Source: Watersipora subatra
Lineage: Eukaryota; Bryozoa; Gymnolaemata; Cheilostomatida; Watersiporidae
Direction: 5' to 3'
Assembly: GCF_963576615.1 (NCBI RefSeq)
Contig: NC_088717.1
Span: forward strand, 58,454,749 to 58,518,748
DNA length: 64,000 bases
Part shown: positions 37,101 through 47,800 of the stretch, in pieces
How the letters are laid out: every line of letters begins with the position of its first letter
Position numbering within the stretch: the first letter of the stretch is position 1
The notes under the pieces: model-generated
What the model was told of the DNA's origin: nothing
Databases searched by the model: none
Seen by the model: only the letters and a program-made list of their open reading frames with translations
Translations under genes and position numbers: made by a program

Positions 37101-40100
37101 ATGGGTAATAGTCATGGTGAGTAAGCACATGGGTAATAGTCATGGTGAGTAAGCGCATGGGTAATAGTCAGGGTGAGTAAGCGCATGGGTAATAGTCATG
37201 GTGAGTAAGCGCATGGGTAATAGTCATGGTGAGTAAGCGCATGGGTAATAGTCATGGTGAGTAAGCGCATGGGTAATAGTCATGGTGAGTAAGCGCATGG
37301 GTAATAGTCATGGTGAGTAAGCGCATGGGTAATAGTCATGGTGAGTAAGCACATGGGTAATAGTCATGGTGAGTAAGTGCATGGGTAATAGTCATGGTGA
37401 GTAAGCACATGGGTAATAGTCATGGTGAGTAAGCGCATGGGTAATAGTCATAGTGAGTAAGCGCATGGGTAATAGTCATGGTGAGTAAGCGGCTGTGCCT
37501 TTCCACACACGCTGACAATTTTAGCGGAGAATAGATGCTTTGACCTATTTATTACAACGGTGCTGTACTGGAATGTTACAAATCACTACTATATGGCGCC
37601 TGTGGTAGGATGGCTTATTGTTTGTTAAAATAGCAACAAATTCTCAATTAACTTAATCTAGGGAGTGGGCGACCGGCATGTAAATGTAGTAGTCTTTCTC
37701 TCACAGTCGGTTATTTTAACAATGACTGTTTTATGGTTCAGACTTCACTACTGACTTCCATGCAATTCTGTTTCCCGCCTTCTCTTACCATCTGTTTAGA
37801 GCTAGTTCACTTCATGTTACGCTTAGCTACATCCTTGTATCTCAGTACTGGGGACACTCCTATAACGTATTTATGTAAAGTTTTTGTTTCGGATTACGTG
37901 AGAAACTCCACATAACAAAGTGTCAGGTCTGTGCAAGTTCTAAAAGTTGAGTTGAATTTATGATTAGCCTTAAAAAATCGTTTTCTCTCTTGCTGCGCTT
38001 GGGAGAGAAAACGACGTACAAGAGTATCTATATTATATATACTAATACCCTGGCAGTCTAGCGTGTTGTGAGAGATCGTCATGTGTGCCAATAATAAGTA
38101 GCTGTGAAATTATTCAGAAATAACAGGTGTTAGAGTGTCGGCCTACCAATCTGATCGTCATTTCGATAAACCACTTCTCTGATACATCACAGGCCTTAAT
38201 GTTTGCGAATTCCATTTACATAGTTCTACGTTTTGATCCTTTAAAAAAGGGCTACTAGTTGAAGTCGACCAGCATAGTGGGTTCTAGTCAATGAAGCTTT
38301 GTTTGTTGTGTATGTTGGTAAGATCTCAGCTATTAGTTTGTTTCTCTACAGAAGCCATGTCGGGATCATCGAGAGCAGCTTCTCTACTTCTATTTTTATT
38401 CGACTTAATTCTTTTTTTACCTATGATGCACACTGAATGCTTATTATATTCGTAGGTGGGTCTATGAGGCAAGCTCAAACTGAAATTTCTATAAAAGAGC
38501 CCTCATTCTACGACACGTCCTTCAGAAGGTCAGTCGCTCCCGAGTTAGCTCTAGACGCTGAGTGGTTGGCTGACGTGTCATCAGGAGCAGAAGTTTCAAC
38601 CGCAACAGAAGAAAGCATTGTGACGGAGACAAGACGACGGCTTGATCACCTTACCGAGGAGGCTGAAAATCTGCACTCAGCTTTTACATCAATGACGAAG
38701 TCAAAGGGTGAGAGAGAGAGAGCTTTTGTACCATTGCAGCTCTGAGCTATGTCATCCTCCTTTCCAAAAATTCCACCGTGTTTTTTGTGTATTCTCTATC
38801 GATTGTGTCGGACTTGTGTCCGTCTGTTTTGTTTTAGACTTTCGCAATAACAGTAACAGCAGCAGTTACTGAAGTCTCCCATGTTAGTGATAGCAGCACA
38901 ATGAACACAGAAAACATGCCTTTAATTTGCTTTATCATTTCACTGTTAGTGAAATATTTTAGTTGTGCTCCTTGCTCATATCTAGCCATACATATTTTAA
39001 AGGTATAAAAGTTAACATTTGAGAATGTTTCAAATTAGGTTCATAATTTTCCCAACTGTTTTTAAACATGACGCCCTGTAGGTCTATTGAAAATAAACCA
39101 GCTGTTGATATTCAAACATGCTTGAACCTTTCCAGACAACGAATTTATGATTAGCCACTTCACTTCCATGGTGAATCCGCAGACTGCTATGATCGGTTTG
39201 CTAGTCAGAATAAACTCTCTGTAATGTCATATAGCTCTATGTGACGATTTAGTTACTATTGTAATGGCTAGCCAGAGTTCTGTCTTTCTTAGTTATAGCT
39301 ATTGAAAGATGGGCATCTAGCGCCTCTTCGGCATGTGTGTGGTCCTAAGCCATCGTTTGTTATTCATCAGGTGGATATTCAGCTTGTGCACGCTCTCCAG
39401 TGAAGTCAGTCAAGACAATGTTAACACACAGTCAAGCCATTATACAGTCCGCTGTCGACATGCCTGTGGCAGCGCAATACTTCACTAGCATTCCCTCCGC
39501 TCCACCTACTACACATGACAGCAGAACTGCATTGTGGCAACCGTCTCACTTACTAGCAGGTGTGTATGCGCACAATCGGTTCTCCCTGTGTGGTGAGTAG
39601 CTATATAGTGTACATACTTCTATATTTCTCAAAGTATGTGTGTGGATATGTGTGTCCCTCCAGCTATAGATCTTAAATCTTGATGTTAAAATTCTCTATG
39701 TTTTCTGATGGATTTGAACTCATGACGAATGCATCGACAAGTTTCTTACCCGGACACTCGATCACTGAGACAGCACAACATAGTGATCAGTTACTTTATC
39801 ATATATCGAATACCCCATGCGCATGCTAATTATTTTAGCCTTGCGTCCACGAGTTACGTTGCTTCTGTTCAAAAATATTTTCGGACCTAAGTATATGCAA
39901 CGCGATGATTATTCGTCTTTTTTCGTTATGGCTTATTTAGTCAGCCCCACGATATCTACAATAATTTATCTCAAGCTTAACATTTGGCGATGTGTGTACT
40001 GATTATATACAGTGGAACCTCGGCTCTTAGGCGCTTCGGTCCTCAACCAACTCGGTTGTCAACCAAAGATTTTGAGTTTGTTCGTCTCGGATCTCGAACA

Positions 40101-43100
40101 TAAATTCGAGAGCATCCGCATTGAAATTGGAACAGCTCCGGAAACAGCATGAAAACATTCGTTAACAAACGGAGAAGTAATTTACGCTTCATAAAGTCTT
40201 TACAAAAAGGGAGGAACCATCTGGGACGAAAAGATATACCGAATAGATTTGCTAGAGAGATAACCCCTCCAGTCGAGTTACCCTAAATTGTTTTGGAGGA
40301 GGATTCTCCTTCAAAGGTGTGAAGTAAACGTGCCGTTTCTGTTTATATTTTCCTTTTCCTACGATTTTGGATGTAACTGATCTGTTGCATTATTTTGCTG
40401 TTTCATTATCAATTTTTGCAATTTTTGTCATTGTACCTTAACCTTTAATGTTTTAAGAACAAAACATACGGAATGTTTACTTTTGTTTTCTTTTTCCATC
40501 ATCATAAATGGAAAACCTTTTATTAAAATTAAACACAATCTATATCTACGTTTTTATTTGTAGTATGCAGTATACAGTACAGTTTATGGTGTAAACTGTA
40601 AAATACCGAAGTTGTTTTCTCGCCTTGGAATGGGTTAAAGTTTACTTAGATTCATTCTAATGGGAAAAATTGTTTCGGATCGTGAACAACTCGATTTTTG
40701 AACCGAGGTTCCACTGTACGGTATAAAAAGATATACGTCGCTGAAAGTTATGAAATTTTAAATTTACAGTGGTTTGAAAACCTTTACAATTGTTTTATTT
40801 ATTTTTAGTTTAGTTGTCCCTCACAAAACAGTTTTTTCATTTTATGAAGTTTGAAAGTTACAGCTGTTTGACAAAGTTTGAAAACCTTTACAGCTGTTTT
40901 TATTTTCTCTTTTAATTTATTTCAACTACACAAAACACTTCTCTCATGATATGTAGTTTGAAAGTTAGAATGGCAAATGTTGTTATATGTTAAATACAAG
41001 ATCAATTTTTTTCTCCAAATAGTTTTTTATTACCCGGGCAACGCCGGGTAGCACAGCTAGTAGTAATATATGCTGAATTTGTAGATGAGACTGCTTCAGA
41101 TATTGTGGCAAGGAGTCGAGAAGCTTTCCAACCACCCACGTATTCCCAGCAGGTAGGTTTGATGTTCATTGATGCGTTGTTGTTCACTGGCTTTCTTTCC
41201 AATATGCATCGCTAATGTCATTCACACAATTTGGTTCGGTTATAAAACTTTTTCTGCTTCAGAGTGGAGATCCGGTCAGTCAGGCAGACCAATTCAACCG
41301 GCCAACTCCTAACAAAGCTGTCAGGCCTTTCCAACAAAAACCAATCATACAATCTGTTACATCTCCCCCTGGGCAACTCAGCCAGCCAATCCACGCGGGT
41401 ACCAGCAGCAGCCAGTCTCCAATGGTGGTTGTTGAAAACAGTCCTCCACTAGAGCCACCTGCTGCCAGCGTGGATGCACCTTTGTCTTTAGATAGCCAAT
41501 GGCGAGCACCCAAGTCTTTGGACAGCCAATGGCAAGCGCCCTTGTCTTTGGACAGCCAATGGCAAACCAAGCCTGCTGCTTCAAAGCTCTCTGAAGGTCA
41601 AGATGAAGTCAAAGCTGAGTTACCATCCGTTCCTTCTTCATTGGATGCGCAATGGAAGGCTAAAGCTACATCATTAGATGCAGACAAAGGTCCTGTTGAA
41701 GAACAGAGCTCCGCTGGGAGATCAACTGATGTACAGGTAGCTATTGCTGCCTGTCCTTGACATAGCATTACTTGGTAGCATTGCTTAGTGTTTGTAGTTT
41801 GTGGTTCTTAGTAGCAGATGATGACCGCTATGATATATATGAATATTGGTATTACAGAATACGGAAGACAAGATGGCCGGCATTGACCCTGTAATGCAAA
41901 GATACATGACCATGATTCAGCAACAGAAGGAGGTAGAACAGGTGATTTGCTAATAAGGACAGGTGCTGTAGTTCGTGCTAGTAATTCAGGCAACCAGTGA
42001 CATGTTGGGTGGTTGGTGCCTGAAATAGGTTAGCGAATCATTTATAATAATTATGTCAGTCAGTATCTTTTGATTTTAGTAACATATGCACTGTGTTTAG
42101 TGGTGTGACATGACAGATGCTGCATAAGTAGCCTTTACTTGCCATGTCAGCTGCCACTATCACAGCTTGTAATAGGATTCGTCAGCGATAGTATGAGGAT
42201 TTGGTAAAAATGTTCATGGGCAGGCATCTTCGATTTAATCCATGGTAAATTTTTTTATGAAGCAATCTTGACGATAACAAAAGGCATGTTCGTCCTAAGC
42301 CACAGTTGGAGGTGGGAAAAAATAAGCATCATGCAAAATTTGAACCCGTGACACTCAGGTTGGCCACTTAGCGCTCTACCACTTGTGCCATTCATTCACC
42401 TTTTAGAATTATTATGCACATACTTATTCTCAGTGCTTTATCGGCACTCCTGATGATATCTCACAGCGCACCAGACTGCCAGGGTACACAGTATATAATA
42501 ATTTAGCACTTGTAGATATCAGTAGATATCAGTAGCATGGGCACACAACAAAGTTCTGTCATGATAGTTAGTTGCCATCTAGGCAGCTAGCTAAAAAGGT
42601 TAATGCTATGAGTAAATACATACTTGATATGCTGATAAGGATGTGAAGGTAGCAAGAGAACCAGACTGATGGTCATGTAGACAGTCGAACTGGCTTTCGA
42701 CTAGTTCAAAGGGTTGGAAAGCTTTTTTTACACAATTTTTACATATTTAACGAACAAACGACTAGTTATGATTTAGCTATGAAATATGTTGCTATGTTGA
42801 AGAAAAAGCCAGTAGACGAGACGAAAGAGAAGAAGAGTACGGCTCTTAAAGATGTCGAGGAAGAGTCAATATCAGAACATATCTCATTGGCCAGGTCTGA
42901 CAAGGATAGTAGTGGGTAGGTTGCCGATTATATGGTTTAAGAATCACAGTGGGTAGGTTACTAATTCCCATGTGTAAGGATAGATTGTAAGTTACCGATT
43001 GTTATATCAAAGGATAGCAGAAGGTAAGTTAATAATCTGTATATATAATGATAGAAGGTAAGTTATTAATTTCCATTTATAAGGATAACAGAAGGTAAGT

Positions 43101-44579
43101 TGCTAATTTTCATGCATAAGGAAAGTTATTGCTCTCATATATAAGAATAGCAGAAGGTAAGTTACTAACAATAACTTTTAAAGGTTGACTTGCAATAAAA
43201 TTCATATTACGAAACAATAAAAATTTATTAAAAACAATTAAAAACGAAAAGCCGCCGTAGATTGGAATCTCTTTATTTATCTGCCGTTGTCATTACAGTT
43301 TGGTTATTGTCTTGTCACGTGATGTTCTCACGTGTATTGAAAGGCCAATAAAAAGCTCACTATAAAACATATCGTAGCACTAGTTTATGACAAACACTTC
43401 GGGTTTTACCGAAGTCCCCGTATTAAATATAGATGCTCGCTACTTTACAGTTTTGTTTTGGCATTATTCAATCGTCAAGTCATAATTTGATCACATGACC
43501 CAATACTTCGCAAATAATTTTTGCAGCACTTTTCGATTATCACAGGTAACCAACAGGCTCGTCATGATTATCAGACAATGATATGTACTCCTTCGAGCTA
43601 AGGTTAAAAAGTTAAACGATTTTTTACGGTAAGTTATAAGATATCAGTGCTAAAAGTGACAGCATTACAATGACGATAAAACAGACGCGTAAGAACAATA
43701 GACATAGTTTTATTGAATGCGTGAAGTATATTTGTGAAAATATTTCGACGAATGAGGTTGCATGAATGTGTAAACAGAAACTATCCTGTAACAACTACGC
43801 CCCATTTGAGCTGTTTTTGAAAGCGAATCCAAACTACGGCGGTCTCGGGTGGCTGCGATTAACTGTTCGTTTTTTAGCTTTTAAGAGCTTGTAATCACAT
43901 TCCCATATATTTTGCACCCACAACACAACAGAGTAAAACATGGTGAATCTTATGATACCAAATAACTGTAATGTGAACTTTTTTGCAAGTCAACCTTTAA
44001 GTATAAGGATAGCATGTGGTAAATTACTAACTCTGATGCGTAAGGATAGCAGAAGGTAAGTTCTAACTCTCTTGTATGAGAGCAGCAGAAGATAAGTTAC
44101 TAATTATCATATATAATGATAGCAAGAGGTAAGTTGCTAACTCTCACATATATGGATAGCAGAAGGTAAGTTATTAATTCCCATTTATAAGTATAACAGA
44201 AGGTAAGTTCCTAACCCTCATGTCTAAGGGTAGTAGAAGGTAGGTTACTAATTCTCATGTATAAAGATCGCAGAAGGCAATTTACTAATTATTATGTGCA
44301 AGGGTAGCAAAAGGTACATAAAGTCAGTAATTCCTATGCATAGATAGCACCAGGTAGGTTACTGAATCAAGGGACGAGTAACTGTTTCTATGGTTAACAA
44401 ATGAGCCTTATAATGGACATTATTCTAATAGCAAGCATTGCAACACACTGATGAGCTTATTGTCTTGAACAACTAGACTACACTGTACTTTGAAACCTTC
44501 AATGTATGTTTACTTTCGAGTCATGATTCATGTAGCTATTCAATTATTCAGGGCTGCAACAGATGACAATTTCTGGTAA
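31188..44579 (+). CDS. OFD1: OFD1 centriole and centriolar satellite protein, complete
   Basis: Needed for distal centriole structure, distal appendages and ciliogenesis. Eighteen exons: 31188-31346, 31428-31607, 32114-32282, 32495-32721, 32954-33144, 33694-33813, 33918-33991, 34355-34530, 35560-35667, 36472-36582, 36957-37116, 38456-38707, 39371-39559, 41085-41152, 41263-41736, 41858-41941, 42803-42915 and 44552-44579. Phases agree at every junction; the total is about 960 aa (human 1012). Residues about 81-108 form the LisH motif (LLDSLIYKYLCDMGCDYTV then FLPES). Long coiled coils follow to about residue 560, then a disordered region with SLDSQW repeats, then the conserved QRYMTMIQQQ. The tail ends DDNFW, matching the vertebrate DDSW end, so the TAG at 42917 is spliced out. 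Weakest links are the donor at 36583 and the acceptor at 42802. Introns hold six tandem arrays, two of them copies of the gene's own donors. Confidence 0.93.
33318..33646. repeat. 12-bp minisatellite in OFD1 intron 5, about 27 copies
   Basis: Unit gtcttgtcacta. The left third has ctactctt and ctgctctt variants; the right two thirds, from about 33470, is almost perfect gtcactagtctt, suggesting recent expansion on that side. Confidence 0.93.
33801..33838 (+). repeat. Two-copy 19-bp duplication across the OFD1 exon 6 donor
   Basis: ctcagcaagaaaggtacgt is followed at once by the same 19 bp with one change (gtatgt). Each copy holds AAG|GTAYGT. Only the first donor, at 33814, keeps the reading frame into exon 7. 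The second, at 33833, would lead to an early stop in exon 7. Confidence 0.9.
34858..35302. repeat. 31-bp minisatellite in OFD1 intron 8, about 14 copies
   Basis: Unit actaagagacatgatgaagg plus gtgtcactaac, with scattered changes such as gacagg and gaaatg. Confidence 0.93.
35671..36190. repeat. 44-bp minisatellite starting 3 nt after the OFD1 exon 9 donor, about 12 copies
   Basis: Unit tgctatatctatacctgtat plus cagtggcagcacattctctatgtc. The first copy starts 3 nt inside intron 9. Unlike the exon 11 array the unit does not contain the donor itself. Confidence 0.92.
37089..37495 (+). repeat. 28-bp array of OFD1 exon 11 splice donors, 14 copies
   Basis: Unit gcgcatgggtaatagtcatg plus gtgagtaa. 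The first copy is the true end of exon 11 (donor GTGAGT at 37117). Further donors recur every 28 bp at 37145, 37173 and so on to 37481, all keeping GTGAGTAA. Extension of the exon past the first donor meets a stop at once (GGT GAG TAA). Confidence 0.94.
37979..38013. other. Perfect 11-bp hairpin in OFD1 intron 11
   Basis: cgttttctctc and gagagaaaacg are separated by 13 nt. It lies within intron 11. No function is inferred. Confidence 0.6.
39665..39790 (-). mobile_element. tRNA-derived SINE fragment in OFD1 intron 13
   Basis: The minus strand carries a B-box-like gagttcaaatccatcag and the family's attttaa tail, and an A-box-like stretch before it. Confidence 0.5.
40010..40716. mobile_element. 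Non-autonomous mariner/pogo-type element
   Basis: Bounded by CAGTGGAACCTCGG and its exact inverted copy CCGAGGTTCCACTG, with TA on both outer sides (40008-40009 and 40717-40718), as expected for a TA target duplication. At 707 bp it has no transposase frame. The inner flanks are also partly inverted (ctcggttgtcaaccaaagatt against aacaactcgatttttgaac). It lies in OFD1 intron 13. Confidence 0.88.
40990..41075 (-). mobile_element. Retroposon tail module in OFD1 intron 13
   Basis: The minus strand reads ctagctgtgctacccggcgt then tgcccgggtaataaaaaac. The same module, more diverged, follows SINE-like copies at 15430, 16890, 56800 and 60170. It ends only a few bases before exon 14. Confidence 0.55.
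42290..42420 (-). mobile_element. tRNA-derived SINE fragment in OFD1 intron 16
   Basis: The minus strand reads tggcacaagtggtagagcgc (A-box-like) and, about 30 nt later, cgggttcaaattt (B-box-like). This is the clearest tRNA-like pair in the window, but the arms do not fold as an intact tRNA gene. Confidence 0.65.
42903..44365 (+). repeat. Degenerate donor-derived array filling OFD1 intron 17
   Basis: Diverged units of about 35-45 bp of the form aaggatagcagaaggtaagt followed by tactaattctcatgtat. The first unit is the end of exon 17 itself (aaggatagtagtgg, then gtaggt). About 14 units are recognisable and roughly ten keep GTAAGT or GTAGGT. The array is split by the MITE at 43182-43996 and is much older-looking than the 28-bp and 46-bp arrays. 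Confidence 0.75.
43182..43996 (+). mobile_element. Complete 815-bp MITE-like element flanked by TTAA
   Basis: Ends are AGGTTGACTTGCAA and its inverse TTGCAAGTCAACCT, with TTAA immediately outside both. TTAA may be a target duplication, as in piggyBac-type transposition, or the first bases of the repeat. A second, inner pair of inverted repeats (gccgccgtagattggaatc against gaatccaaactacggcggt) bounds the inner segment. No protein is encoded. It has inserted into the donor-derived array of OFD1 intron 17, and relatives lie at 1-665 and 871-2218. Confidence 0.85.
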
Positions 44580-44597
44580 CCTCAAGCATCTATGATG

Positions 44598-44603
44598 AAT
44601 AAA
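44598..44603 (+). promoter_or_regulatory. Polyadenylation signal of OFD1
   Basis: AATAAA lies 19 nt after the OFD1 stop at 44579. Its tight spacing supports the tiny terminal exon. Confidence 0.65.
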
Positions 44604-44762
44604 GACACTGCTAGGCATTACAGCAATAACTGATAGCAATGCCTGGCTGCGATATCAGACCAAAAGGATTGAAATAAGCTCAACACATCTTCACTAACAT
44701 CCAGTCTTCTTTCTTGAATAGAACTATTGAATTTTCTTGTGTGTGACATACCTTTTTACATA

Positions 44763-44768
44763 TTTATT
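44763..44768 (-). promoter_or_regulatory. Polyadenylation signal of SPCS2
   Basis: TTTATT on the + strand is AATAAA on the SPCS2 strand, about 120 nt after its stop. OFD1 and SPCS2 converge here with about 160 bp between their signals. Confidence 0.6.
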
Positions 44769-44889
44769 TAATATTTACTATGATAATTTTTTTCTACATT
44801 TATTAGAACAGGATAAACATCTAGAGACAACAATATCATATGACTATGTGTATATGATGCAACAAGACTGTTGGCTTGACCACCATCTT

Positions 44890-47800
44890 TCAGTTTTGCT
44901 TTTTCACTTTCAAGCCCTCGCAGAGTTTTTTGATACGAGGCATGAAGATATCCTCCCGTACAGTTCCGTTTTCATCTACAAACTTTGTTACCGATGACTT
45001 CAATTTTGCTTCTATAAAATCACCACCTTTGACGCCATCCTTATATTCCACAGTAAGTTCATAGACATCATCGTACCTACACATAAAGAACATCATTTTA
45101 AGGGTGTCTGTAAAAAGTAAATTGCATCGATCAACTTGGAAGAAATCAATTAGGCAATCGCTGCTGACCAATTAATTTATAAGTGAACATCCAGGATGCC
45201 TTTAGATACAGTTTTCAATCAGATTTGACTCGAGACATGCATGTTACAGTACACAGAATTTTGAATTTAACTACTATCATATCAATGAAGCAATACAGAC
45301 TTTTTCTGCGCAGAAGTAAACTTCCAGATACTTGGTGGATCTATACCAGCCTTATCTTTCTCCAGACCCGTGTAGAATATACCTTTTTCCTGAAATAGCG
45401 AATACACATTACAGTACGACAATAATTGGAAGCCATATAAAACACCGAGAGCAAAGTCATCAAACGTTGATCGGTTTTCAGTTCTAACGGTTTTTAATCC
45501 GACAAAGTTTTTTCTTCAATATTTTCTATTACATACTCAGTGAAACATAAAACCCATAATATTATAGGCTAAAAAAGCTAATAAACTGGTTTGAGAATGG
45601 TAGTTTCAATGCAGAAATTCATCATAGGTGATTTAAAGAAAGATTTCAAAAGAAAAAATGACAATACTTTGAATATGTGTGCTTCTGAAGGCTCTGAACA
45701 ACTAGTACAAGCTATGTGAATGCAAGAAAAGAGTTGTCTGCTCAGGTCTGTTGCTCACTGTATGCAACACAATTGCAGAAAATATTTGACTCCAATTAGG
45801 CCAATGCTGCACTCACAAAGCATGACATTCACAGCCTGTAAGGTGTTTTTTCTTCATTCTCTGATCAAAAATTGCAACTTTGAATTGATCAATAGGGGTC
45901 TTTTTGGGGACAAATGTATCAATAAGTCAACAAAACTTCTGTTAATAACGGCTAATAATACATGTCAGAATGTTTTATTTTATAACTAACCTACTATTGT
46001 TAAAAGAGGAGGAAAATAGTAAGAAGAGAGAACAAATACTTACCATAAACATTATGTATGCAGTGAGAATAGCAGTAAGAATGGCGTATGCACTAGCACA
46101 GATAATAAGTACACTGCGCGACTCAGGAAATGGATGTAGATAATCCCAAAGTACGGCAAAGCCGGAGAAGGAAACAGCGACGATAGATAAGCCGAGGCGC
46201 CCATTCATCAGACTGTGATCTTCATCACATTTGAATTCATCTTTCATCATCTGTCGCAAAAAAGGCCTATACATATGCTGACTTAGCCTGTGATAAACCA
46301 TGTATTTTAATAGTAGCTATGGTAATTGCTAAATTGTATTTTATTTTCATAATCTCACATAGCAAAAGAATTTTGAGTAGGCTGAAGTTTAGGTTAACCA
46401 GGTCTTATGCATATTTTACCTAGTTTATTGATTTAACAGAATGCATAATGGACTAATCGAAAACTCTGTGTACGCGAAGGTTAAAGTTTGAATAGTGACA
46501 GTAGTTTGAAGGAGACCGGTATTGTGCCATTTTTCTAGACACAGTTAAGAAAAACCAATGAAGAAAATTAGAAACTATCAAATATTAACTTTTATACTTT
46601 TAAATAATTTATGACAAGACATGAAGTCGGAACAAAACTGGAAAATAACATAAGATTGACAACAAGTTGCTTTTATGTTAATTGTGTTATTAGAACTGAG
46701 ATAAGATATTCATGTGATTATTACTATCATAGCGAGCTCATGGTCTCACTAAAGCATCTATCGAACTCTTGCAATAGACATCAGATGTAGTGCATAGAAG
46801 CTCAAACATATATAAATATGCCAACATATCCATATCTAGACGCTTTACCTTCTTGGTAGCGTCATCTAATGCATTTTTAACTGCAGTTGGATCCCATTTG
46901 TCAACCTTTGCGGGTTTGTGCTCGCCTTTGTCCTATAAAGACATCAGAAACTAAAAATATCCTAATCTCAAACAAATGACCCAAAAAAATAAAGACCATA
47001 TTTCAAAATTATGAAAAGAATTATATTGTACATGGTAGATTGCATGAAAGCAGTTAGACAATTAATGCATGTCTTTGGAAGTAATGCATTGAAATATGCT
47101 ATAAACATGCAAAATTAAAAAAGTAACAAACACCAGTTGGTTTGTTAATTTATCAATAGTAGTAGCCTACTGCTAATTTATCGATAGTAGTAGCCTACTG
47201 TTAATTCATCAATAGTAGTAGCCTACTGTTAATTTATCGATAGTAGTAGCCTACTGTTAATTTATCGATAGTAGTAGCCTACTGTTAATTTATCAATAGT
47301 AGTAGCCTACTGTTAATTTATCAATAGTAGCAGCCTACTGTTAATTTATCGATAGTAGTAGCCTACTGTTAATTTATCGATAGTAGTAGCCTACTGTTAA
47401 TTTATCAATAGTAGTAGCCTACTGTTAATTTGGATACTTTATCAGAGTGAGGATGACTGTAAACTAGCATCCTTTAAAAGTGTTCAACAGAAAATGCATC
47501 AAAAATCCAATTTAGATGTCTTCTCACAACCTTGTGAGAAACTTCGTAGCTATCTTTTGAGGAATTCCAGAAAAATCTAGAACTAGAGTTTTACAGAACT
47601 AACAACACCTTCTGTTGTAGATTGTATAAGACTTTGTAAAGCACCACAGCGAGATGAAATCATAAGATATTGTTGAGTATCTTAACTCATGTCCTAGTCT
47701 GATAATTGATAACTATTTGTTGCTCAGAAGGCACATGTTTGGGGAATAAGCAAAAGAGAAATAGGACAAAGATAATGAACATCAATGAGTATAAAAGCCT

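Noticed and set aside
37979-38013. Hairpin as a microRNA precursor
   Set aside because: An 11-bp stem with a 13-nt loop is too short for a miRNA hairpin.
42290-42420. A functional tRNA gene on the minus strand
   Set aside because: Good A- and B-box-like motifs, but no matching acceptor stem or clear anticodon arm. SINE-derived is the simpler reading.
42917-42919. TAG as the OFD1 stop codon
   Set aside because: The GT of GG|GTAGGT overlaps it, the phase fits the exon at 44552, and that exon restores the conserved C-terminus. Kept only as the alternative.
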